34,055 nt of DNA, from contig JAUYJB010000010.1 in assembly GCA_030688605.1 (NCBI GenBank), forward strand, positions 1 to 34,055. Direction: 5' to 3'. Both the position numbers and the translations under genes were made by a program. Source of the stretch: Hyphomicrobiales bacterium. Its GTDB lineage: Bacteria; Pseudomonadota; Alphaproteobacteria; Rhizobiales; NORP267. Of the stretch, positions 16,421 through 25,544 are shown one piece after another (within the stretch, counting starts at the first letter, position 1; each line of letters opens with the position of its first letter). A model generated the notes under the pieces. The model was given only the letters and a program-made list of their open reading frames with translations. It searched no databases and was not told the DNA's origin.

Positions 16421-17935
16421 TCATTGCCCGCGCTTGGCCTGGGCTGCAAACCTTGCCGCCTCATCGCCGGCGCGGAAAAGCGCCTTGGCCTTGTCGACGC
16501 ATTCCTTGAGCTCGCGCTCGGGCACCGATTCGGCGACGATGCCGGCACCCGCCTGCACGTACATCTTGCCGTCCTTGACGATCGCCGTGCGCAGCACGAT
16601 GCAGGTGTCCATATTGCCGTCGGCGGAAAAATAGCCGACGCAGCCGGCATATATGCCGCGTTTTTCAAGCTCGAGCTCGTCGATGATCTGCATCGCCCTG
16701 ACCTTCGGCGCGCCGGAGACGGTGCCGGCCGGAAAGCCCGCGATCAAGGCGTCGAGCGCGTCGTGCGGCGGCGCCAGTCGGCCGGTGACGTTGGAGACGA
16801 TGTGCATGACCTGGCTGTAATATTCGAGAAAGAACTGGTCGGTGACCTTGACCGTGCCGATCTCTGCCACCCGGCCGACGTCGTTGCGGCCGAGATCGAG
16901 CAGCATCAGTTGTTCCGCCCGCTCCTTGGGGTCGGCGAGAAGCTCGTCGGCGAGCGCCCGGTCCTCGGCCGCCGTCTCGCCGCGCGGCCGGGTGCCGGCG
17001 ATCGGCCGCACCGTCACCTCGCCGTCGCGCACCCGCACCAGGATCTCCGGGCTCGATCCGACCACCGCGAACGCGCCGAAATCGAGATGGTAGAGGAACG
17101 GCGCCGGGTTGATCCGCCTCAGCGCCCGGTAGAGCGCGAAGGCCGGCAGGTCGAAATCCGCCTCGAAGCGCTGGCTCAACACCACCTGAAAGATGTCGCC
17201 GGCGGCGATATAGTCCTTGGCCTTGCGCACCATCTCCATGTAGCGCTCGGGCTTCGTGTTGGAGCGGATCGCGGGCTTCAGCGCCGCATCGGCGCTTTCC
17301 GCGGTCTTGTCGAGCGCCGTGTCGAGGGCGTCGACGACCCCGCCGACGCGGTCGCCGGCCCGCGCATAGGCCGCCTTGGCGCTCAGCTTTGCCCGCGGCC
17401 GAACCGGGGTGACGATGGTGATCTCGTCCTTGACCGAGTCGAACACCACGATGACGCGCGGCCGGATCAGGATCGCGTCGGGCAGGCCGAGCGGGTCGCG
17501 ATTGGCGGGGCCGAGATCCTCCATCTGCCGCACCATGTCGTAGCCGAGATAGCCGAACACACCGGCGGCCATGGGCGGCAGCCCCTCGGGCAGGTCGATA
17601 TTGGATTCCGCGACCAGACGGCGCAGCGCGGCAAGCGGCGGCTCGTCGCAGGCCGTGAACGCGTCCGGCTTGCTGTCCGCCTTGCGGTTGATGTCGGCCC
17701 GATCGCCCTGGGCGCGCCAGATCACGTCGGGGTCGAAGCCGATGATCGAATAGCGGCCGCGCGTAGCCCCGCCCTCCACCGATTCGAGTAGAAACGCGTT
17801 GGCGCGACTGCCGGCGAGCTTGAGCATCGCCGAAACCGGCGTCTCCAGATCGGAGACGAGCCGCGTCCACATCACCTGCGCCGCGCCGCGCCGGTAGCGC
17901 GCCTCGAAGCTCTCGAAGTCGGGTTCGATCACCAT
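16421..17935 (-). CDS. trpE: Anthranilate synthase component I
   Basis: A 504-residue TrpE that makes anthranilate from chorismate. The tryptophan feedback-site motif LLES is at 49-52. The chorismate-binding domain shows DIFQVVLSQRF (247-257), PIAGTRPRGE (311-320), LLDLGRNDVGRV, PAGTVSGAPKVRAM and the C-terminal YVQAGAGIVAESVPE. It is not fused to TrpG. Start at ATG 17935-17933. A 99-bp hairpin repeat ends only about 8 nt upstream of the start, so ribosome access may be affected. I see no Trp-rich leader peptide of the kind used for attenuation. It lies 163 nt downstream of the PpiD-like gene on the same strand. Confidence 0.97.
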   Translation of the reverse strand: MVIEPDFESFEARYRRGAAQVMWTRLVSDLETPVSAMLKLAGSRANAFLLESVEGGATRGRYSIIGFDPDVIWRAQGDRADINRKADSKPDAFTACDEPPLAALRRLVAESNIDLPEGLPPMAAGVFGYLGYDMVRQMEDLGPANRDPLGLPDAILIRPRVIVVFDSVKDEITIVTPVRPRAKLSAKAAYARAGDRVGGVVDALDTALDKTAESADAALKPAIRSNTKPERYMEMVRKAKDYIAAGDIFQVVLSQRFEADFDLPAFALYRALRRINPAPFLYHLDFGAFAVVGSSPEILVRVRDGEVTVRPIAGTRPRGETAAEDRALADELLADPKERAEQLMLLDLGRNDVGRVAEIGTVKVTDQFFLEYYSQVMHIVSNVTGRLAPPHDALDALIAGFPAGTVSGAPKVRAMQIIDELELEKRGIYAGCVGYFSADGNMDTCIVLRTAIVKDGKMYVQAGAGIVAESVPERELKECVDKAKALFRAGDEAARFAAQAKRGQ

Positions 17936-17943
17936 GACTGCAC

Positions 17944-18042
17944 GACCCCCCTCCGGCTCCCCCCTTGCAGGGGGGAGGGAAACTGAGCCACCGCAAGGGC
18001 TTCTTTCCCTCCCCCTGAAAGGGGGAGGGTAGGGTGGGGGTC
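17944..18042. repeat. 99-bp GC-rich double-hairpin repeat upstream of trpE
   Basis: The ends GACCCCC (17944-17950) and GGGGGTC (18036-18042) are inverted. Inside are two perfect hairpins: CTCCCCCC/GGGGGGAG (17957-17964 with 17970-17977) and CCCTCCCCC/GGGGGAGGG (18007-18015 with 18021-18029). The GAGCCA-N4-CAAGGGCT core between them matches the element at 13738. It occupies most of the gap between the PpiD-like gene and trpE. Confidence 0.8.
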
Positions 18043-18098
18043 ATTGCGATGAATGGGGGTCCTGGTGCCGCTCATCGTGAACGTCGCCCTTAGGCCGG

Positions 18099-19988
18099 TC
18101 AGTTCTCGCCAAGCAGCGTTTGCAGGCTCTGCTGGTTGATCTTGACGCTGAAGCGTTCCTGTTTGGCGAAGACATAGTCGTTGAGCAGGCTGTTGGCGAG
18201 GCTCGCATCGATGCCCTCGATGATGCGCTTGCCGGCCGCGCTCGAAGGGTCGAAGTCAGGCAGTTCGAGGCCGCGCACCTGCATCAGAACGCGGTCGTTT
18301 CCGTTGGCGTGCTGCGAGGCGGCTAAGCCCTGGTCGGGCGTGGCGAACGCGGTCTGGATTGCCGCCGGCGAAAGGTCGCTGTCGCTGGCGCCGCGCTTCA
18401 CCGGCTGGGTCGTCGTCACCGGCGTACCCATTTCCCGCGCGATCGTTTCCAGGCTGGCGCCGTCCTTCAGGCGCTCGAGCAGCTCGTCGGCCTTGGCGGC
18501 AAGCTGTTCGCCGGTTTTCTCCGCGCGCCATGCCTCTTCGACCTTGCCGCGCACCTCATCGAGGCTGCGGTCGCGTTCCTCCGTGACGTTGAGCACGTTG
18601 AGCCAGACGAAGCCACCGCCGACGGTTTGCAGCGCGTCGAGCTCGACGCCCGGGTCGGTCTCGAAGGCGGTCTGCATGACGTCCTGCGCGGCCGGCAGGT
18701 CGGCGACCGGCGCGCCGGCGGCGTCGCGGCCCTGCGCGTCGATGGCCGCGATGCGGCGATAGGGCAGGTCGAGCTTGCCCGCGATTTCGCTAAACGGCGC
18801 TCCGGTCGCACGCTGGTCCTCGATGGCGTCGTAGAGATCGAGCACCCTTTCGCTCGCCTTCTTGACGGCGAGCTCGCGGCGGATTTCCTCGCGCACCTCG
18901 GCCAGCGGCTTTTCCTTGGCCGGCTCGATCTTCGTGACCCGCACCAGCACCGTGCCGAGGCGCCCGGCCACGGGCGCGCTGACCTCGCCTTCCTTGAGCG
19001 CGAAGGCGGCATCGCGCACCGCCTGGTCGACGATGCCCGATTTCTCGACCAGGCCCAGCGACACGTCCGTCTCCGACAGGCCGCGCTCCTTGGCGATGTC
19101 GAGAAAAACGCTGCCGGCGGCGATCTTGTCGGCGGCGGCCTTGGCCTCCTCCCGCGAGGTGAAAACGATCTGCTGCACCTCGCGCCGTTCCGGGGTGGAC
19201 AAGCTGCCGCCGCGCAGCTCCAGGATTGCGGTGATGTCCGCCTCTGGCACCTCGACCTTGGCCCTCAGCGCCGCCGGGGCGACGGCGATGATCTCGATCT
19301 CGCGCAGCTCCGGAGCGCGGAAGCGCCCCTTATTGGCCTCGAAATACGCTTCCAGCGTCGCCTCGTCCGGCGCCGGAATGGGGCCGAGCCCCGCTGCCGT
19401 CAGCACCACATAGGCGATGGTGCGGCGCTCTTCGGTGAAGCGGTGCACCGCCTCGATAAGCACCTCCGGCGCGCCGCTGCTGGCGCCGACGGCGCCGGCG
19501 ATCTGCAGGCGCATTTGCAGTTCGCGCTGGCGGGTCACGTAGCCGGCCTCGCTGAGCCCGTTGCTGCGTAGCACCTGCTCGAAATTGAAGCGGCTGAAAT
19601 TGCCGAAGGAATCGCGGAAAGTGGGATCCTGGGCGATCGAGCGGGCGACCGCCTCGGTGGTGATGCCGAGCTTCTTTTCGCGCGCGTCGTTGTCGAGCGT
19701 CGCCTCGCCGATCATGCGCCCCAGAACCTGCCCGTCGAGGCCGAGCGCGCGGGCCTGATCGAGGCTGATCGAGCGGCCGAGCTGGCGGCTCGCCTCGCGC
19801 ATTTCGTTCTGAAAGGCGAAGCGGAATTCCTCGACCGAAATGTCCGTATCGCCGACGGTCGCCAGGCTTTGCGATCGGTAGCCGCTGAAAATGTCGGCAA
19901 CGCCCCAGACCGCGAAGCTCAGGACGAGAAGGCTGATGAAGATCTTGGCGACCCATCCGCCGGCGTGTTTTCGCAATGAGTCAAGCAT
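18099..19988 (-). CDS. PpiD/SurA-type periplasmic peptidyl-prolyl isomerase, membrane-anchored
   Basis: A 629-residue foldase. An N-terminal membrane anchor (about 13-31, WVAKIFISLLVLSFAVWGVA) is followed by a SurA N-like helical chaperone region (to about 170), a PPIC/parvulin-like domain (about 240-355) and a long C-terminal chaperone region. This layout is that of PpiD, which sits at the inner membrane facing the periplasm and helps newly exported proteins fold. The parvulin active site is poorly conserved by eye, as in E. coli PpiD. The ATG at 19988-19986 was chosen over a TTG two codons upstream. It is divergent from tpiA, and trpE lies downstream. Position beside tpiA-secG-pyrG matches other alphaproteobacteria. 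Confidence 0.9.
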   Translation of the reverse strand: MLDSLRKHAGGWVAKIFISLLVLSFAVWGVADIFSGYRSQSLATVGDTDISVEEFRFAFQNEMREASRQLGRSISLDQARALGLDGQVLGRMIGEATLDNDAREKKLGITTEAVARSIAQDPTFRDSFGNFSRFNFEQVLRSNGLSEAGYVTRQRELQMRLQIAGAVGASSGAPEVLIEAVHRFTEERRTIAYVVLTAAGLGPIPAPDEATLEAYFEANKGRFRAPELREIEIIAVAPAALRAKVEVPEADITAILELRGGSLSTPERREVQQIVFTSREEAKAAADKIAAGSVFLDIAKERGLSETDVSLGLVEKSGIVDQAVRDAAFALKEGEVSAPVAGRLGTVLVRVTKIEPAKEKPLAEVREEIRRELAVKKASERVLDLYDAIEDQRATGAPFSEIAGKLDLPYRRIAAIDAQGRDAAGAPVADLPAAQDVMQTAFETDPGVELDALQTVGGGFVWLNVLNVTEERDRSLDEVRGKVEEAWRAEKTGEQLAAKADELLERLKDGASLETIAREMGTPVTTTQPVKRGASDSDLSPAAIQTAFATPDQGLAASQHANGNDRVLMQVRGLELPDFDPSSAAGKRIIEGIDASLANSLLNDYVFAKQERFSVKINQQSLQTLLGEN

Positions 19989-20024
19989 GTGCAATCGCTG
20001 TCGAACGCATGATTTCCCGCCGGT

Positions 20025-20053
20025 TGCCTACTCCTGTTATGCCGCCGGATCAA
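20025..20053 (-). promoter_or_regulatory. Candidate promoter for the PpiD-like gene
   Basis: Read on the reverse strand, TTGATC (20053-20048), a 17-nt spacer and TAGGCA (20030-20025) fit a sigma-70-type promoter about 37 nt upstream of the PpiD-like start. It is supported only by motif and spacing. Confidence 0.4.
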
Positions 20054-20175
20054 GGGCGGCGCATCTTAGGGAAGCGATACAAGCCCAGCAAGGCGGGCTT
20101 CGCGGCTTTCCGGCGCCAAGGTAGGCTGCTAAACGAGGCCCTGAGACCGGGTCCAATGACAACGCGGAGGAGACC

Positions 20176-20931
20176 ATGGCCGCAATTCGCGCGCTCGTCG
20201 CGGGCAATTGGAAGATGAACGGGCTGAAAGGCTCATCCGGCGAGCTTGGCGTCCTCTTGGCGGGCCTTACCGGCGGCACGCCGCCTTCAGCCGATGTCAT
20301 GATCTGTCCGCCGGCAACCCTTCTTGCCGCCTTCGCCGCTGAGGCGAAGGACGGTCCCGTCGCCATCGGCGCCCAGGACTGCCACACCGCGCCTTCCGGC
20401 GCCCATACCGGCGACATCTCGGCCGAGATGCTGGCCGACGCCGGCGCGGTCGCCGTCATCGTTGGGCATTCGGAACGACGCGCCGACCATGGCGAGAGCG
20501 ACGCGCTGGTGCGCGCCAAGGCGAAGGCCGCGCACCGGGCGGGCCTTGCGGCAATCGTCTGCGTCGGCGAAACGGAGGCCGAGCGCCACGCCGGAAACAC
20601 GCTTGCCGTGGTCGCCGGCCAGCTTTCCGGCTCGCTTCCCGAAAATGCCAGGGCGAGCGACACGATCATCGCCTACGAGCCGGTGTGGGCGATCGGAACC
20701 GGCCTCACCCCGACGCCCGACGATGTCGCCGAAGTGCACGCGATGATCCGCGGCGAACTCGACAAGCTTGTCGGCGGGGAGGGGGGCGCCATGCGCATTC
20801 TCTATGGCGGCTCGGTAAAGCCCGGCAACGCCGCCGAATTGATGGCCGTCGCCAACGTCAACGGCGCGCTCGTCGGCGGCGCTAGCCTCAAGGCGTCGGA
20901 TTTTCTCGGCATCGTCGCCGCCTATCGCTGA
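20176..20931 (+). CDS. tpiA: Triosephosphate isomerase
   Basis: A 251-residue TIM that interconverts dihydroxyacetone phosphate and glyceraldehyde-3-phosphate. Active-site residues are Asn11 and Lys13 in AGNWKMN, His98 in VIVGHSERR, and Glu168 in [13 protein letters not shown]. The phosphate-binding [11 protein letters not shown] and [10 protein letters not shown] are at the C-terminus. The ATG at 20176 follows GGAGGAG at ideal spacing. It is divergent from the PpiD-like gene. secG and pyrG follow on the same strand after a 262-nt repeat-containing gap, so co-transcription with them is uncertain. Confidence 0.97.
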   Translation: MAAIRALVAGNWKMNGLKGSSGELGVLLAGLTGGTPPSADVMICPPATLLAAFAAEAKDGPVAIGAQDCHTAPSGAHTGDISAEMLADAGAVAVIVGHSERRADHGESDALVRAKAKAAHRAGLAAIVCVGETEAERHAGNTLAVVAGQLSGSLPENARASDTIIAYEPVWAIGTGLTPTPDDVAEVHAMIRGELDKLVGGEGGAMRILYGGSVKPGNAAELMAVANVNGALVGGASLKASDFLGIVAAYR

Positions 20932-20949
20932 GGCGCCCTTGCACCCCTT

Positions 20950-21066
20950 CTCCTCCGTTATTGCCGGGCTTGACCGGGCAATCCATTCCGTTACGCCTCG
21001 GCAAACCGAGGGGCCGATGGAATAGGCCCCCGGATATGGAATAGGCCCCCGGATCAAGTCCGGGGG
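20950..21066. repeat. Dispersed palindromic repeat with internal 19-bp tandem duplication
   Basis: An imperfect TTGCC-GGG/CCGGGCAA hairpin (about 20960-20980) is followed by two adjacent identical 19-nt copies (21017-21035 and 21036-21054, ATGGAATAGGCCCCCGGAT). It ends with a CCCCCGG/CCGGGGG hairpin (21046-21052 with 21060-21066) reading into CGACGA. This is the type of intergenic palindromic repeat common in alphaproteobacteria. It fills most of the tpiA-secG gap. Confidence 0.75.
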
Positions 21067-21193
21067 CGACGAGGACGATGGATCGATTTACAGAATTTCC
21101 CGCAAGAATAGGTTGAACACGGAACTGGAAGTTGCCATCTCGATCGGTTAGAAAGCCTGCGGCCTAAACCCCGCGACAGTGGACACGGACGCG

Positions 21194-21571
21194 ATGGAAA
21201 CGGTTCTCATCGTCATTCATTTGATGATCGTGGCGGCCCTTGTCGGCACGGTGCTGTTGCAGCGCTCCGAAGGCGGCGCGCTCGGCATCGGCGGCGGGGG
21301 CGGCGGTCTGATGAGCGGCCGCGGCGCCGCCAACGCCCTGACGCGGGCGTCGGCGATCCTCGCGGCGGCGTTTTTCGCTACCTCGATCGCGCTGACCCTC
21401 GTCGCCACCCAGCGCGGTGCGCCGAAATCGATCCTCGAAGGGGTCGGCAAAAGCGAGACCGGCCAGCCCGCCGAAGGCGAGGGCGGCGCGCTGCCGCTTC
21501 TGAAGCGCGAACAGCCGACCCCGGCCGCGCCGCAGGTCCCGCAAGGTCCGCAAGTGCCGCAATCTCAATAA
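21194..21571 (+). CDS. secG: Protein translocase subunit SecG
   Basis: A 125-residue SecG, the small accessory subunit of the SecYEG channel. It has two membrane helices, about 1-22 (METVLIVIHLMIVAALVGTV) and about 52-73 (SAILAAAFFATSIALTLVA). They are separated by the conserved cytoplasmic loop LLQRSEGGALGIGGGGGGL with RGAANALTR. The C-terminal tail is Pro/Gln-rich with repeated QVPQ and is longer than in enterobacteria, as usual in this group. The ATG at 21194 was chosen because the helix begins immediately; an in-frame GTG five codons upstream is possible. Confidence 0.93.
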   Translation: METVLIVIHLMIVAALVGTVLLQRSEGGALGIGGGGGGLMSGRGAANALTRASAILAAAFFATSIALTLVATQRGAPKSILEGVGKSETGQPAEGEGGALPLLKREQPTPAAPQVPQGPQVPQSQ

Positions 21572-23305
<1,734 letters not shown>

Positions 23306-23346
23306 GCGTGGGCCGGGGGCCGGCCATGGCCCTTGCATGGGACCGA

Positions 23347-24024
23347 TCATGCGCTTGGGGCAGGCGGCGGAGTGGCCGTCATCTCCGGGGTCAGCTCTCC
23401 GGTTCGGCGGCGGTCGGCGTGTTCCTGCTCCAGATCGACCGTTTCCAACGCCTTGTCGCGCAGGCGACGCCAGCGCACCATCGTCACCTCGTTGGCGAAG
23501 ATGGTAAAAATAACAATCAGATATGGGACTTCCTTCCAGACCTTGATGCCGATGACCTGCTCCGAGATCGCCGCCAGAAAGGCCAGCATGAAGCCGACGA
23601 TCATCAGGCCGATGCGCTCGATATGCGGCCGGTTGATCCAATACTCCTCGGCGATCTCGCGCCGGCGCATGATGAACGGCTTGTGCAGGTCGCTGTCGAG
23701 CGGGACATAGCGCTGGTCGATGAAGTGCTTGGCCAGGTTGCGCCGCACGAAACTGTTGCCGCGCACGTCCTGGATGCCCATCAGCATCAGAATGACGCAA
23801 TAGATCTGGATCCGGTCGATAAACCAGGCGAGCGCGATGAAAGTCAACGTCATCAACACCGCCAGGATCGGCGCCCACGACCTGCCGATCATGCTTTCCC
23901 AGTCGTGCGGCGGATTGAACTTCGAATAGAGCCTGGTGACGATCTCGATCTCGTTGCGCACCGCCCGCTTGTAGAGGAAGTACCAGACGAAGGTGAACAG
24001 GGCCAACAGCGCGATGGCGCCCAT
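23347..24024 (-). CDS. Unrecognised multi-pass membrane protein (possible 3' part of a split gene)
   Basis: I do not recognise this family. The 225-residue product has a hydrophobic N-terminus (about 2-18), a segment at about 50-84 that can hold two helices, and further helices at about 136-155 and 165-180. Between them are charged loops with RRREIAEEYWINRPHIERIG, and the tail is Pro/Ala-rich. It is in the same reading frame as the 74-residue ORF just upstream, separated by an in-frame TAA plus three sense codons. Its own ATG (24024-24022) has only AGG two bases away, too close for a normal ribosome site. Both facts suggest one ~300-residue membrane protein interrupted by a stop. It is convergent with pyrG. 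Confidence 0.6.
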   Translation of the reverse strand: MGAIALLALFTFVWYFLYKRAVRNEIEIVTRLYSKFNPPHDWESMIGRSWAPILAVLMTLTFIALAWFIDRIQIYCVILMLMGIQDVRGNSFVRRNLAKHFIDQRYVPLDSDLHKPFIMRRREIAEEYWINRPHIERIGLMIVGFMLAFLAAISEQVIGIKVWKEVPYLIVIFTIFANEVTMVRWRRLRDKALETVDLEQEHADRRRTGELTPEMTATPPPAPSA

Positions 24025-24033
24025 GTCCTGGGT

Positions 24034-24258
24034 TTAGATCCACAAGGTGGAAAAGAAATTGGCCTTCGTCGCCTGTCTGGCGATGTCGATGGCTTCAGTG
24101 GTTCCGAAATACTGCCTGAGGCGCAGCTTGATTCCGAAGATCAGCGAGAAGAATGAGAAGGCGAGGATCGTGTCGCTGACGCTGAGATAGTAGCGCAGCC
24201 TTTCCTCGACCGTCGAGAAGCCCCGTCCGGTAACAAGCTTCTTGACCCACTCGAACAT
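24034..24258 (-). CDS. Unrecognised small membrane protein (possible 5' part of a split gene)
   Basis: A 74-residue product beginning MFEWVKKLVTGRGFSTVEER, with one hydrophobic segment at about 29-43 (TILAFSFFSLIFGIKL) and ending FFSTLWI before TAA (24036-24034). The ATG at 24258 was chosen over one at 24264 because GGGGG is 6 nt before the former but touches the latter. Reading through the TAA in frame gives TQD and then the 225-residue ORF, whose first residues continue as a hydrophobic helix. Either this is a coupled two-gene pair or a single gene with a nonsense codon. It is divergent from the endonuclease/exonuclease/phosphatase gene. Function unknown. Confidence 0.55.
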   Translation of the reverse strand: MFEWVKKLVTGRGFSTVEERLRYYLSVSDTILAFSFFSLIFGIKLRLRQYFGTTEAIDIARQATKANFFSTLWI

Positions 24259-24426
24259 CGACATCCCCCGCTGCCGGCATTGCTCGTCGGTCATCCGTCC
24301 AAAGCGCGCCTGCCGCCCGTGCCTTGCGAAAGACTATAATATCGACCCGGAGGCGTGGCAGATTTTTCGTTTCGTCGGGCGGCGGCCTGCCATCGGCGGC
24401 GCGTTTCCGCCGGCCGGCCATGCCAA

Positions 24427-24455
24427 TTGTAAATCACGCCGCGGACGCTGTAGGC
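24427..24455 (+). promoter_or_regulatory. Candidate promoter of the EEP-family gene, near-leaderless
   Basis: TTGTAA (24427-24432), a 17-nt spacer and GTAGGC (24450-24455) are followed by TGGCACGCC and the ATG. The kdsA start region has the same arrangement (TTGTAT, 17 nt, GTAAGG, TGGCGCGCC, ATG). No convincing ribosome site is present here. Confidence 0.4.
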
Positions 24456-24464
24456 TGGCACGCC

Positions 24465-25469
24465 ATGTCGGAGCCGCTTCCATCCCTCAACGCGCCGGGC
24501 ACGCCGCAGATCGTCCGCGACGAGATGGCGGCGCTGAAGAGCCGCCTCGACGAGACCGTTCCGCCGAAGCGCGACGCCATCCGCAATCTTCTCGTCGCCA
24601 CCTGGAACATCAAGGATTTCGGGTCGCTCTACGACAAGAACGACGCCTGGACGGCCACCGGCAACGCCAGTCCAAAACGCGACCGGCGGGCGCTGTGGGC
24701 GATCACCGAGATCCTGTCGCGCTTCGACGTGATTGCCGTGCAGGAAGTAACCGGCGACCTGAAGGCCCTGCGCACCATGATCAAGACGCTGGGGTCCAAC
24801 TGGGGCTTCCTGATGACCGATGTCGCCAAGGGCGCGGATGCGGGCGCGGAGCGGCTCGCCTTCGTCTATGACCGCACCCGCGTGGAGCTGTCGGGACTTG
24901 CCGGCGAGCTCGTCGTGCCGCGGGAATGGCTCGACGAGATCGGCGAGACGGCGCTGAAGAAGCAGTTCGCGCGAACCCCCTACGCGGTCAGTTTCCGCTC
25001 TGGAACGCAAACCCTCATACTCGTCACCCTGCACGTCGACTATGGCGACAGCTCCGCCGATCGGGTCCCCGAATTGCAGGCCATCGCGCGCTGGATGAAG
25101 GAATGGGCCGCGCAGACCAACCGCTGGCACCACAATCTGATCGCGCTCGGCGACTTCAACATCGACCGCAAGGACGACGATCTCTGGCAGGCCTTCGTCT
25201 CCACCGGGCTCGAGGTCCCGGTGCAGCTCAATCAGGTGCCGCGCTCGATCTTCGCCAGCCCCGGCCAGGCCGAGCTTGAGAAATTCTACGACCAGATCGC
25301 CTGGTTCACGAAGGGCCAGCGCCAGCTCCTGGACCTGGAATTGCGCACCGCCGGAACCTTCAATTTCGTATCCTTGCTCTACACCGATATCGGCATGACC
25401 AAACAGTCCCTGCAATACCGGATGTCGGATCATTATCCGCTGTGGGTCGAGTTCGACCTCGCGGGCTAG
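24465..25469 (+). CDS. Endonuclease/exonuclease/phosphatase-family protein
   Basis: A 334-residue member of the EEP (DNase I-like) fold. All catalytic positions are visible: Asn48 in TWNIKDF, Glu94 in AVQEVTG, His190 in TLHVDYGD, Asp230/Asn232 in LGDFNID, and Asp322/His323 in SDHYPLW. It is therefore probably an active Mg-dependent phosphodiesterase or phosphatase. The substrate (DNA, RNA or phospho-lipid/inositide) cannot be told from these motifs. No signal peptide is seen. The ATG at 24465 is preferred over an upstream extension of 47 codons that is basic and unlike the family. The stop TAG is part of a CTAGAGCGG string (25466-25474) like the ends of the CTAG repeat elements. It is flanked by the membrane-protein locus and kdsA. 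Confidence 0.88.
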   Translation: MSEPLPSLNAPGTPQIVRDEMAALKSRLDETVPPKRDAIRNLLVATWNIKDFGSLYDKNDAWTATGNASPKRDRRALWAITEILSRFDVIAVQEVTGDLKALRTMIKTLGSNWGFLMTDVAKGADAGAERLAFVYDRTRVELSGLAGELVVPREWLDEIGETALKKQFARTPYAVSFRSGTQTLILVTLHVDYGDSSADRVPELQAIARWMKEWAAQTNRWHHNLIALGDFNIDRKDDDLWQAFVSTGLEVPVQLNQVPRSIFASPGQAELEKFYDQIAWFTKGQRQLLDLELRTAGTFNFVSLLYTDIGMTKQSLQYRMSDHYPLWVEFDLAG

Positions 25470-25506
25470 AGCGGCATTGGGCGTTGCGGCATGCCGCCCG
25501 TGTCGA

Positions 25507-25535
25507 TTGTATCGCCGCCCGCTGCCGGAGTAAGG
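25507..25535 (+). promoter_or_regulatory. Candidate promoter of kdsA
   Basis: TTGTAT (25507-25512), a 17-nt spacer and GTAAGG (25530-25535) are followed by TGGCGCGCC and ATG. The AAGGTGG overlapping the -10-like hexamer could instead serve as a ribosome site, so leaderless initiation is less certain here than for the EEP gene. Confidence 0.35.
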
Positions 25536-25544
25536 TGGCGCGCC

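Noticed and set aside
15440-17791. 783-codon forward open frame opposite the M28 gene and trpE
   Set aside because: Antisense shadow of two well-supported genes; composition is His/Arg/Ala-rich with no domain pattern.
17936-18098. trp attenuator with leader peptide upstream of trpE
   Set aside because: No short ORF with clustered Trp codons is present; the hairpins belong to a dispersed repeat also found elsewhere.
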